A stretch of 31,817 nucleotides of DNA. Source: a virus. A program made the translations under genes and the position numbers. The notes under the pieces are model-generated. The model had not been told where the DNA came from. It made no database searches and saw nothing but the letters and a program-made list of their open reading frames with translations. Of the stretch, positions 16,310-22,109 are shown piece after piece. Every line of letters starts with the position of its first letter. The first letter of the stretch is position 1. The stretch lies in the IMG/VR virus record IMGVR_UViG_3300042879_001439, positions 1 through 31,817 of that record. One strand, given 5' to 3'.

Positions 16310-16536
16310 GCACCCTGACCCCTGACTTCTGGAAGGCCGCAGCCGAGCGGGCGATCCGCACCTTCGCGCAGACGATGCTCGCGATGCTCGGGTTCAAGGC
16401 CTTCGACGTGCTTACCGCCGACTGGGGCCAGCTCCTGGGCGTTAGCCTCGGCGCTGCGGTCCTGTCCCTGCTGACCTCCATCGTCGCCTCCGAGATCGGC
16501 GACAAGGGAACCCCTTCGCTTATTGAGGAGCCGTGA
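16306..16536 (+). CDS. Holin (r1t-like)
   Basis: 76-residue protein with the features of phage r1t-type holins of Gram-positive hosts: FWKAAAERAIRTFAQTMLAMLG near residues 8-29, the conserved DW in LTADWGQLL, and a second hydrophobic stretch GVSLGAAVLSLLTSIVAS, closing with GTPSLI. It would form the timed membrane lesion that lets the endolysin reach the wall. Placed immediately before the endolysin and overlapping it (TGATG). Confidence 0.85.
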   Translation: MSTLTPDFWKAAAERAIRTFAQTMLAMLGFKAFDVLTADWGQLLGVSLGAAVLSLLTSIVASEIGDKGTPSLIEEP

Positions 16537-17048
16537 TGCCATCCGCAACCCTGAACGAGGACGCCGTCCTGCTGGAGGGCACCGGGCCGTTCGCCGACGT
16601 GCCGGAGATGGAGCCTCGCTCGATCTGGATACCGCCGAAGCGCGGCTACCTCAAGCGCTCCGTGGACGAGGCCATCGACTGGGCCTGGGGCCAGGCCAAG
16701 GAGCCGAGCCAGGACTGGACCGGACTGTGCCAGTCCTTCTGCCGGCAGAGTTACGGCGTCGGCGCGTGGGCACCCTCGGCCATCAAGGCCTGGGAGCGCA
16801 TACCGAAGGCGAAGAAGGCGAGCGGCGGCAAGCCGGAGGACGCGCCGCGCGGAGCGCTGCTCTACTACTCCGGCGGCCAGTACGGCCACGTCGCTATCGC
16901 CATCGGCAAGAAGACCAACCGCTCGTGCCTGTCGAACGACTACGTCGAGCGCGGCCGGATCGACCGCGCGCCGCGAGGATTCCCTCGGTGGGGCATCCGC
17001 TACTTGGGCTGGTCGGCCTGGACCCCGTTCGGGACCATGAACATCTGA
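16536..17048 (+). CDS. Endolysin, small Cys/His peptidase or amidase
   Basis: 170-residue probable cell-wall hydrolase. A Cys in WTGLCQSFCRQSYGVG (about residues 66-81) and a His in YSGGQYGHVAIAIG (about 112-125) give the Cys-His dyad expected of CHAP/NlpC-P60-type folds; PRGALLYYSGG precedes the His strand as in that family. No signal peptide and no obvious wall-binding repeat, so the holin must release it. ATG at 16536 overlaps the holin stop; a GTG at 16533 would add one residue. A strong terminator follows 70 nt later. Confidence 0.83.
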   Translation: MPSATLNEDAVLLEGTGPFADVPEMEPRSIWIPPKRGYLKRSVDEAIDWAWGQAKEPSQDWTGLCQSFCRQSYGVGAWAPSAIKAWERIPKAKKASGGKPEDAPRGALLYYSGGQYGHVAIAIGKKTNRSCLSNDYVERGRIDRAPRGFPRWGIRYLGWSAWTPFGTMNI

Positions 17049-17117
17049 TAATCTCGAACCGCGTCCGCTGCGTTGCGCGAGAACGGCCCGGAGTTGGTCG
17101 CCCGGCACTGCACTAAG

Positions 17118-17154
17118 AAGGCCCCCAGGATCACACCTTGATCCTGGGGGCCTT
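17118..17154. terminator. Bidirectional terminator between convergent units
   Basis: AAGGCCCCCAGGATCA pairs perfectly with TGATCCTGGGGGCCTT (16 bp) around a CACCT loop. It lies between the endolysin stop (17048) and the stop of the minus-strand gene at 17163, so it can end transcription from both sides. The 17049-17117 stretch shows no other feature. Confidence 0.92.
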
Positions 17155-17162
17155 CCTGCGTT

Positions 17163-17327
17163 TCAGCCCTTGAAGCCCTCGACTTCGACCCGCAGGCCGA
17201 TGTCTTCGAAGTGGGCCCGCATGGCGCGGAACTTCTTCAGCCGCGTGGTCAAGGTCGCGAACGGGACCTCCGACTTCGGCTTCGTGAGGCTGAACACGAC
17301 GACCTTCTTGGCTTGCTTCTTCGACAT
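17163..17327 (-). CDS. Small basic protein, unknown
   Basis: 54-residue Lys-rich protein (MSKKQAKKVVVFSLTKPKSE...). One beta strand is followed by a basic helix (TLTTRLKKFRAMRAHFEDIG). Not recognised. It is the last gene of the minus-strand group, with GAGAAGGG just upstream of the ATG and the bidirectional terminator 9 nt after its stop. A nucleic-acid-binding or regulatory accessory role would fit charge and context but is unproven. The 70 bp up to the next gene hold no clear signal. Confidence 0.65.
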   Translation of the reverse strand: MSKKQAKKVVVFSLTKPKSEVPFATLTTRLKKFRAMRAHFEDIGLRVEVEGFKG

Positions 17328-17397
17328 TGTCTTGCCCTTCTCAGCGGCACCCTGCCGCTGGGACGACCCTCGACCTAAGTCGAGAATCATCCGAACG

Positions 17398-17877
17398 TCA
17401 GGACTTGCCGAGCGCTCGCCGCACCGTGAGCCGATTGACCCCGAGGGCCTCGGCGATCTGCGCCTCCGGCATCCCGGCCTCGGCGGCAGCCTTGGCTGCG
17501 TCGTAGGCAGACCCGGCGACCTCGCGCTCCTCGTCGCGCGCGCGATCCCAGACGGCTCCGACGATCTGCAGCCGCAGGCGCGGATCCTCAATCTCGTAGT
17601 CGCGCCGCGCGACCTCGGCGAGAAGCGCGTCCATCGCGGCAGCCGACTGGTGGCCATCCCAGCCCTTCAGGTAGCCCCGCGCGGCGTCGTCTGCTGACCG
17701 GAAGACGTGCAGGCTGGACAGGTCCCGCCGTGTCGCTGCGACGGCATCCTCGAAGGTCGCCTCGATGGGCAGCTCCTCATCGACGGCTGCGACCTTAACG
17801 ATGAAGTCGGCCTCATCGTCTGAAACCCAGCAGATCGGCTTGCGCTGGTGCGGGATCTCGACTGCGTAGATGGTCAT
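17398..17877 (-). CDS. Putative regulator with C-terminal HTH
   Basis: 159-residue protein. Residues 1-90 form an acidic alpha/beta part (MTIYAVEIPHQRKPICWVSDDEADFIV) without a family I can name. The last 35 residues contain a helix-turn-helix of the resolvase/HTH_23 style: AGMPEAQIAEALGVNRLTVRRALGK. ATG with GAGGGAGA upstream on the minus strand. In a temperate phage this group, divergent from the early operon, is where the immunity repressor is expected, and no other gene in the window is a better candidate. Repressor function is inference; a recombination directionality or copy-control role is possible. Confidence 0.68.
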   Translation of the reverse strand: MTIYAVEIPHQRKPICWVSDDEADFIVKVAAVDEELPIEATFEDAVAATRRDLSSLHVFRSADDAARGYLKGWDGHQSAAAMDALLAEVARRDYEIEDPRLRLQIVGAVWDRARDEEREVAGSAYDAAKAAAEAGMPEAQIAEALGVNRLTVRRALGKS

Positions 17878-17910
17878 GATTTCTCCCTCGGTATGCCTGC
17901 CTCATCAGGC

Positions 17911-17949
17911 CCAGGGCGGCACCCCTGGACGACCGGGCCGGAGCCCGGT
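17911..17949 (-). other. Two tandem hairpins between minus-strand genes
   Basis: In the 77-bp gap, ACCGGGC/GCCCGGT (17932-17938 with 17943-17949, CGGA on the plus strand as loop) and CCAGGG/CCCTGG (17911-17916 with 17923-17928) form two perfect stems of 7 and 6 bp. They follow the upstream gene's stop on the minus strand. No U-run follows, so partial attenuation or mRNA stabilisation is more likely than full termination. Confidence 0.45.
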
Positions 17950-17954
17950 TTCGG

Positions 17955-18197
17955 CTACTCGTAGGTGGCGAATCGGCCGCGCGCGACGAGGGTGTCGCCC
18001 TGGGCCTCGTAGCCGCTTTCGCGGTAGATCTTGGCGTCGCGCATGTACCGATCGGCGCGGGCGAAGTATCCGGGATCAAACTTCGTGCTGCGCGTGTAGA
18101 CGGTCACCCCGTCGCTGGTCACGGTCAGTCGGCACCGGTCAGCGGCTGCCGCGTCCGGGCCGAGGGTGATGGTCACGTCCTTGATGACGGGGGTCAT
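17955..18197 (-). CDS. Small hypothetical protein, first gene of the minus-strand unit
   Basis: 80-residue protein from the ATG at 18197, which has AAGGAGA 5 nt upstream. It is beta-rich at the N-terminus (VIKDVTITLGPDAAAADRCRLTVTSDGVTVYTRST), then has a helix with YFARADRYMRDAKIYRESGYE. Not recognised. A second possible start is the ATG at 18227, which lies 7 nt after the -10 hexamer and would suit a leaderless mRNA, adding 10 residues. It heads the putative regulator group behind a strong promoter. Confidence 0.65.
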   Translation of the reverse strand: MTPVIKDVTITLGPDAAAADRCRLTVTSDGVTVYTRSTKFDPGYFARADRYMRDAKIYRESGYEAQGDTLVARGRFATYE

Positions 18198-18227
18198 TGC
18201 GGTCTCCTTAGTCTGGGTGCTGCTCAT

Positions 18228-18255
18228 GTGTACCAGTATACAGAGCACTGTACAC
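18228..18255. promoter_or_regulatory. Palindromic operator candidate overlapping the promoter
   Basis: GTATACAG AGCA CTGTACAC (18236-18255) is an inverted repeat with 7 of 8 positions paired. A third half-site, GTGTAC, sits at 18228-18233, so three GTRTAC-like half-sites are spaced along the promoter. They cover the -10, part of the spacer and the start point, as expected for an autoregulated repressor. Confidence 0.6.
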
Positions 18256-18262
18256 CTGTCAA
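18235..18262 (-). promoter_or_regulatory. Near-consensus sigma70-type promoter (minus strand)
   Basis: On the minus strand TTGACA (18262-18257), a 16-bp spacer and TATACT (18240-18235). Transcription would begin near 18228, reading into the gene at 17955-18197. It is the best promoter I see in the window. Palindromes overlap the -10 and spacer. Confidence 0.8.
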
Positions 18263-18330
18263 CACAAGACCCAGCAAATATCCCACCGTTACCGAATCGT
18301 GACCAAAGGCCCTACAGGCCCGACGAATCA

Positions 18331-18358
18331 CCCCCCGCCCGAATACCGGGACGGGGGG
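18331..18358 (-). terminator. Terminator after the integrase gene
   Basis: CCCCCCGCCCG pairs with CGGGaCGGGGGG (11 bp with one bulged A) around a 5-nt loop, 22 nt downstream of the integrase stop on the minus strand. It has no clear U-run. It would shield the regulator promoter at 18235-18262 from integrase transcription. The rest of 18263-18379 holds no gene; an attP core could lie here but cannot be recognised. Confidence 0.6.
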
Positions 18359-18379
18359 CGATCTCGCGTTACAGGCGCT

Positions 18380-19198
18380 CTATATGGCGAGGACCGCCTC
18401 GTAGGGCCGCTTATCCGCGACCCTGGCATAGACCTGGGTCGTATTGATGCTGCGATGCCGGCACACCTTCGCTGTCGTCAATAGATCGCCCGTGGCGCGG
18501 TAGACGCTCGTCGCGAATCGGTGCCGCAGCCGGTGGAACGTCACCCCGTCGAGCCCGTTCTTCTTCATCGACCTCGCCCAGGCCTTGTCGAACGTCCCCG
18601 TCGTGATCGGCCATAGTCGGCCAGGCCCGTGCGCGACGAGCACCTCGACGACCAGCGGATGCGCCGGGATCGACAGATTCGTGCCGCCCTTCCCGTTCGG
18701 CACGAGCAAGGTCGGCCCACGGTCGTCGGCGAGCAGGTGCTCGCGCTCGACCTGGAGAACCTCGGCACGACGCAGGCCCGCATAGGCCGCCAGCGTGGCC
18801 CACTCGGCGATCCTGCCGCCGATGGCCAGGACCCGCTGCAGCTCGTCCTCCGTGATCGGCCGTGGCTCGTACTGCCGTGGCCGTCCCATCCGCAGGCCCG
18901 CCGACGGGTCAGCGTCGAGCACTCCCATCGCCGCCAGCTCGCTGAAGACGCGCCGGATGATCGACAGGTACTGCCGACGTGTCGGCCCCTCGAACGGCTC
19001 CAGCACCCGAATCACGTCGGCCTTGGTCGCCGACCTCGGATCGCCCAGGCGGTCGAAGAGCATGAGCCGCTGCCGGATCGCCGACCGGCTCAGCCGCTGG
19101 TGCTGCAGTTCCTGCTCATAGGCCTGGCGGAGGGCCTTCAAGCCCCCCCCCCCCCCGCGCGTTCGCACTTCGCCCCCAATGTCCCCCGACGGTCCCAC
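18380..19198 (-). CDS. int: Tyrosine recombinase (phage integrase)
   Basis: 272-residue integrase for site-specific insertion and excision. The core-binding domain covers about residues 20-105, the catalytic domain 115-272. Catalytic residues visible: Arg143 in AYAGLRRAEV, Lys170 in VPNGKGG, His222 and Arg225 in FHRLRHRFAT, His248 in CRHRS and the nucleophile Tyr257 in TTQVYARV. It is XerC/D-sized and lacks an arm-binding domain, so attP may be short. The start is uncertain: GTG at 19198 is the first in-frame option, and the coding sequence then crosses a run of 14 G (19143-19156), where one-base changes would break the frame. A TTG right after the run would still keep the core domain. Confidence 0.88.
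   Translation of the reverse strand: MGPSGDIGGEVRTRGGGGGLKALRQAYEQELQHQRLSRSAIRQRLMLFDRLGDPRSATKADVIRVLEPFEGPTRRQYLSIIRRVFSELAAMGVLDADPSAGLRMGRPRQYEPRPITEDELQRVLAIGGRIAEWATLAAYAGLRRAEVLQVEREHLLADDRGPTLLVPNGKGGTNLSIPAHPLVVEVLVAHGPGRLWPITTGTFDKAWARSMKKNGLDGVTFHRLRHRFATSVYRATGDLLTTAKVCRHRSINTTQVYARVADKRPYEAVLAI
19143..19156. repeat. Homopolymer of 14 C (14 G in the integrase frame)
   Basis: A run of 14 C on the plus strand lies inside the 5' coding part of the integrase, encoding five Gly. Such tracts slip during replication and are often miscounted in sequencing. With 13 or 16 residues, the integrase core would instead join an upstream open frame starting near 19349. Confidence 0.85.
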
Positions 19199-19274
19199 GG
19201 TAGTGAGTGGCCCTCCGATTCGTCAGCCGATTCTCGGCCAAAGTTGCGGTGATGCGACATGCGGATCTCAGTGC

Positions 19275-19304
19275 TTGCCAAGTCCATTTGCTGTCCTCTA
19301 CCCT
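19275..19304 (+). promoter_or_regulatory. Possible promoter for the early operon
   Basis: TTGCCA (19275-19280), an 18-bp spacer and TACCCT (19299-19304) resemble an actinobacterial -35/-10 pair on the plus strand, upstream of the structured leader and the early genes. Match is moderate and the call is inference from position. The 19199-19274 stretch shows nothing else beyond the integrase upstream region. Confidence 0.35.
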
Positions 19305-19321
19305 GTATTTACGTAGAAATA

Positions 19322-19434
19322 CGGGGGCCTCCCTGAGGACTTTCATCACGTTCTAGCGTGATGCCTGCGTTTATGCGCATATGCACCGTCCGTGCATAAC
19401 TGCATAAACGCGTAAGTCCTCTGAGGAGCCCCCG
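19322..19434. promoter_or_regulatory. Three-way-junction inverted repeat (control element, ncRNA or origin)
   Basis: Outer arms GAGGACTT (19335-19342) and AAGTCCTC (19414-19421) pair perfectly and are extended by CGGGGGC..TCC with GGAGCCCCCG (19322-19333 with 19425-19434). Inside are two hairpins: CATCACG/CGTGATG (19344-19350 with 19357-19363), and a 20-nt arm pair 19367-19386 with 19392-19411 matching at 17 of 20 positions around a 5-nt loop. Together they form a 113-nt three-arm fold between integrase and early operon. Confidence 0.6.
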
Positions 19435-19456
19435 GACCACCGGGGAGGTGCTCCAG

Positions 19457-19576
19457 ATGCATCCTGCATCACTGGCACGCGAATGTGCCAAAAACCGTCC
19501 GATTGCTGGACTTCTTGACTGGTCAATGACCAGCCCACATGCCGCCCCGCTGCGCGCGAGACCTCTCCCCCGGTAG
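19457..19576 (+). CDS. Possible 39-residue leader peptide
   Basis: ATG at 19457 is preceded by GGAGG at 19444-19448 with 8-nt spacing, a good ribosome site. The frame encodes MHPASLARECAKNRPIAG... and ends at TAG 19574-19576. Its last codons form the left arm and loop of the terminator-like hairpin at 19545-19591, an arrangement like transcription-attenuation leaders. No family is recognised and the peptide may not be made. Confidence 0.3.
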   Translation: MHPASLARECAKNRPIAGLLDWSMTSPHAAPLRARPLPR

Positions 19577-19597
19577 GTCCGCGTAGCGGGGCTCTTT
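19545..19597 (+). terminator. Long hairpin with CTCTTT tail in the early leader
   Basis: CCCCGCTGCGCG (19545-19556) pairs with CGCGTAGCGGGG (19580-19591; 12 pairs, one G-U), continued by an inner GACCT/AGGTC stem (19560-19564 with 19575-19579). CTCTTT follows directly. It would end transcription entering the early operon from upstream unless antiterminated. Confidence 0.65.
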
Positions 19598-19600
19598 GCG

Positions 19601-19664
19601 TTCCCGGCGTAGGTGAGAAGGGGAAGCCCATCTGCGCCGGGAACGGCCCGCCGCCACGCGGGCC
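19601..19664 (+). other. Two further hairpins in the early leader
   Basis: TTCCCGGCG (19601-19609) pairs with CGCCGGGAA (19635-19643), 9 bp with a 25-nt loop. One nucleotide later GGCCCGC/GCGGGCC (19645-19651 with 19658-19664) gives a 7-bp stem followed by TCTCTC. Together with the preceding terminator they make a tandem array of stems in the untranslated leader. Confidence 0.6.
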
Positions 19665-19689
19665 TCTCTCACAACTGAATACCGAAGGC

Positions 19690-19728
19690 AGGCAGGCCTG
19701 CCTCGACCCAATCCGGGGCAGGCCTGCC
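19690..19728. repeat. Duplicated 12-bp palindrome GGCAGGCCTGCC
   Basis: Perfect palindromes at 19691-19702 (14 bp when extended to 19690-19703) and 19717-19728, exactly 26 bp apart, framed by direct repeats ACCGAAGG at 19681-19688 and 19732-19739. They end 21 bp before the first early ATG (19750). Candidate operators for a dimeric regulator. Confidence 0.6.
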
Positions 19729-19749
19729 AACACCGAAGGGAAATCAGAA

Positions 19750-19920
19750 ATGGACACAGCACTACTGATTGCACTGGCAGCCAGCGTGACGCTGCTGCTG
19801 GTCACGATCCGGCTCTACGAGAGACGCATCGAGCGCCTGGAGGCCGACCTCGCCTGGGCCGTCGAGCTGCTCGACGCCGACCCCGACGAGCTGCTGCGCG
19901 ACATCGGGAGGAGCGCATGA
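19750..19920 (+). CDS. Small membrane protein with coiled-coil tail
   Basis: 56-residue protein: one membrane segment near residues 4-20 (ALLIALAASVTLLLVTI), then a charged helix (RLYERRIERLEADLAWAVELL). First gene of the early operon, ATG at 19750 with AAGGGAAA upstream, stop overlapping the next start (ATGA). Not recognised. Early membrane-anchored proteins of phages often act in host takeover or exclusion, but nothing here proves that. Confidence 0.62.
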   Translation: MDTALLIALAASVTLLLVTIRLYERRIERLEADLAWAVELLDADPDELLRDIGRSA

Positions 19921-20072
19921 CCGGCATGGCCTGGGCCTTGTTTGGCGGCATGGTCGTCGGCGGCGCGTTCGTCCTCGGGCACTGGCTGCGCGCCTGGGCC
20001 GCCGACCGCGAGCGGGAGGCCCGCTACGCAGACGAGTGGGTCAAGCGGCATCGTCGGGAGGAGTCCCGATGA
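19917..20072 (+). CDS. Small membrane protein with basic tail
   Basis: 51-residue protein with an N-terminal hydrophobic, Gly-rich segment (AWALFGGMVVGGAFVLGHWL) and a strongly charged tail (AADREREARYADEWVKRHRREESR). ATG at 19917 overlaps the previous stop and the stop overlaps the next ATG. It shares the layout of its upstream neighbour (membrane segment then charged helix), so the two could be partners. Function unknown. Confidence 0.6.
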   Translation: MTGMAWALFGGMVVGGAFVLGHWLRAWAADREREARYADEWVKRHRREESR

Positions 20073-20521
20073 TCGAGTCGATTGTCCTCGCCGGTGCGCT
20101 GATGGCAGGCCCGGCTACTGCCGGCACGGCAGTCATCGAGCAGGCCCAGGCCGCTGCCGAGATCCCCACGACCTGGAGGCCGTTCGCCGACTGCGTCGCC
20201 AAGAGGGAGTCGAACCACAACCCGCGCGCGCGCAATCCGCGGTCGAGCGCGCAAGGGAAGTGGCAGTTCCTCGACAACGCTTGGCGAGTCCGAGGTGGGA
20301 TCGAGTGGATCGTCCTGCGCCAACTGAAGAAGCAGGGCGTCTCGTGGGAGGCCAGGAAGCGCATCTACTGGAAGCTCACGAACACGCGCATCCAGCTCTG
20401 GCCCGAGTGGGCGCAGGACGCTGCCTTCGTCGGCGTCGTCACCGAGCGCAGCACCGGATGGCGGCACTGGTCGCTGCCGGGCTCCAAGTGCCAGGGCCTG
20501 GTGCCGAGGTTCGCGACATGA
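20069..20521 (+). CDS. Secreted lysozyme/transglycosylase-like wall hydrolase
   Basis: 150-residue protein with a signal-like N-terminus (MIESIVLAGALMAGPATAGT, cleavage possible near residues 30-35) followed by a lysozyme-like fold: CVAKRESNHNPRARNPRSSA and QGKWQFLDNAWR. The Glu in KRES matches the catalytic Glu of soluble lytic transglycosylase and Rpf-like domains. It lies at the start of the early operon, far from the holin-endolysin pair. An exported wall enzyme made early might remodel the wall or block superinfection. ATG at 20069 is favoured because it overlaps the previous stop. Confidence 0.72.
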   Translation: MIESIVLAGALMAGPATAGTAVIEQAQAAAEIPTTWRPFADCVAKRESNHNPRARNPRSSAQGKWQFLDNAWRVRGGIEWIVLRQLKKQGVSWEARKRIYWKLTNTRIQLWPEWAQDAAFVGVVTERSTGWRHWSLPGSKCQGLVPRFAT

Positions 20522-21153
20522 CCACGACGACGACGACCGAGATCGGCGGCACCCTGACCGCGCCCAGGTCGAAGGTCTGCGCAGCCCTGGTGGCCGCCCA
20601 GGCCGACCTGCGGAACCCACCCAAGGACAAGACGGCGAACACCGGGACCTACTCCTATAAGTACGCCGACCTGGCCTCGATCCTCGACCTCGTCCGCCCG
20701 ATTCTCGCCAAGCACGGCCTAGCGATCACGCAGGACGTGGTGATGCAGGACGGTCGGCTGCTGATCTACACGCGGCTCATCCACTCCAGCGGCGAGTGCC
20801 TGGACTTCGGTCCCCTGGCCGGCCAGGTCGGCAGCAGTTGGCAGCAGACCGGCGGCGGGATCACCTACGCGCGCCGGTACGCATTGCAGGCCGTGCTGGG
20901 ACTGCAGAGCGAGGACGACACCGACGCCGCTGAGGCACCGCCAGCGAAGGGGAAGCAGCGACTGCAGTCTTTGGAGCAGTCGAAGGCCACGGACGAGGAC
21001 ATTCAGCGCTGGGCGCAGTTGATCGACGCAGCGACGAACTTCGTCGAGCTGAAGTCCATTGCCGACGAGATCGCGGCGCACGACGTCGGCAAGGCCGAGA
21101 GGGCCGACCTTGTCGCCCGCTGGACGGCGCGGAAAGCCGAGGTGGTCCAGTGA
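20518..21153 (+). CDS. erf: ERF-family single-strand annealing protein
   Basis: 211-residue recombinase that would anneal complementary single strands for phage recombination and end repair. The ERF core is clear: YSYKYADLASILDLVRPILAKHGLAI, then TRLIHSSGE, and GGGITYARRYALQAVLGL (about residues 40-135). The C-terminal third is a charged helical tail. ATG at 20518 overlaps the preceding stop (ATGA). Nearby HNH, resolvase-like nuclease and SSB genes build a recombination/replication group. Confidence 0.9.
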   Translation: MTTTTTTEIGGTLTAPRSKVCAALVAAQADLRNPPKDKTANTGTYSYKYADLASILDLVRPILAKHGLAITQDVVMQDGRLLIYTRLIHSSGECLDFGPLAGQVGSSWQQTGGGITYARRYALQAVLGLQSEDDTDAAEAPPAKGKQRLQSLEQSKATDEDIQRWAQLIDAATNFVELKSIADEIAAHDVGKAERADLVARWTARKAEVVQ

Positions 21154-21563
21154 AGTGGTCGGAAGTGATCGACGCCGCGAACCCGGCGAACGTGCCGAGG
21201 CAGGTGGACTACCGCGAGCACACGTTCATGCCGCTGGAGCCCTGCACCGAGTCGCAGCGCTCGTACCTGGTGATGCTCCTGCGCCAGGCCGCGATGGACC
21301 CGGCGCAACTGTTCGGCGAGGGATTCGAGTCGATCGAGGGGCTGTCGTCGTGGGCCGCGTCCTGGGCCATCGGCGAGCTGCAGGTGCTGCGGCAGGTCCA
21401 CGACGCGCGCGAGCAGCGCGTGAAGCGGCTCATGGGTGCGTGGCTGCGGGAGCGCATGGAGGAGCTGCCGGTGCGCCGCTGCGCCACATGCAACGAGGAC
21501 CGACCGCACCGCGTCGTGTCTGCCGTCCTCATCTGCGAGACATGCAAGGAGGTCACCGAGTGA
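21150..21563 (+). CDS. Hypothetical protein with C-terminal zinc ribbon
   Basis: 137-residue protein. A helical part (TESQRSYLVMLLRQAAMDPAQLF, then SSWAASWAIGELQVLRQ) is followed by a CATC...CETC pair (about residues 110-133) likely binding zinc. Not recognised, but the SQRSYLVMLL start recalls small phage proteins next to recombinases. GTG at 21150 overlaps the ERF stop (GTGA), so it is probably translated with it. A DNA-binding accessory to the annealing protein is a guess. Confidence 0.68.
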   Translation: MKWSEVIDAANPANVPRQVDYREHTFMPLEPCTESQRSYLVMLLRQAAMDPAQLFGEGFESIEGLSSWAASWAIGELQVLRQVHDAREQRVKRLMGAWLRERMEELPVRRCATCNEDRPHRVVSAVLICETCKEVTE

Positions 21564-21901
21564 GCGCACAAATGGAACTACGGCTCTACGCCGACGGGGT
21601 CGACCCCGACACGGCAGCACTGCTCGACCTGATGGACGGCGACCCGATCCACGCGAGGGACCGCGAGGCCGTCATCGACGCGATTCGCGCCGCCGTCCGA
21701 CCCGACGGGACGGTGTGCGGCAATGACTGGCGCGGCCTGGTGCCGCAGTGGGTCTACCCGAGGGTGATCGGCGCGACGGTGCATGCACTGGCTCGCCGGG
21801 GCATCCTGCAGGCCACCGGGGACTGGGCCATCTCCGACGACACGGTCGGCAAGAACAGCGGCAAGCCGGTGCGCGTGTATCGCTGGCATGGGCCGAGGTG
21901 A
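21560..21901 (+). CDS. Winged-helix-like small protein
   Basis: 113-residue protein with an AAGGAGG ribosome site 7 nt before the GTG at 21560. It contains REAVIDAIRAAVRPDG and WVYPRVIGATVHALARRGIL, then ISDD...GKPVRVYRW, a helix-helix-strand pattern resembling a winged helix. Likely DNA-binding; no family named with confidence. Overlaps on both sides indicate operon coupling. Confidence 0.66.
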   Translation: MSAQMELRLYADGVDPDTAALLDLMDGDPIHARDREAVIDAIRAAVRPDGTVCGNDWRGLVPQWVYPRVIGATVHALARRGILQATGDWAISDDTVGKNSGKPVRVYRWHGPR

Positions 21902-22109
21902 ACCAGTGGCGATGCGCGATCTGCAAGCAGACGGGCGAGGCACCGGACCGGCGCAGCGCAGAGGTCGCTCTCGGCAATCACTGGAAGCAGCATCACTACG
22001 GCCGAGGTTCTGGACCTGCACGGCCTGCGGATTCAGCGAGCGCGCACCAAACGAAAGCGGAGCAGTCGACGCCTATCGACTCCACATCGAGGAGGACCAG
22101 TGCCGCTGA
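21898..22109 (+). CDS. Tandem zinc-finger protein split over two frames
   Basis: From the GTG at 21898 the first frame gives a finger with CAIC...HWKQHH (to about 21996). The next finger, WTCTACGFSE...YRLHIEEDQC, lies in the -1 frame and ends at TGA 22107-22109. Both halves look like genuine Zn-binding modules of similar layout, so they probably belong to one protein of about 70 residues. Without a shift, the first frame continues as low-complexity sequence to 22125. No slippery heptamer is visible at the junction (about 21990-22010), so a missing base in the assembly or a real inactivating indel are both possible. DNA-binding role inferred. Confidence 0.5.

Noticed and set aside
19116-19349. 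Minus-strand frame starting near 19349 as an integrase N-terminus
   Set aside because: It joins the integrase only if the G-run were 13 or 16 long, and it does not look like an arm-binding domain; kept only as a note to the homopolymer finding.
19371-19805. 144-codon minus-strand frame through the early leader
   Set aside because: Crosses several hairpins and the early start region, has no ribosome site and no domain pattern.
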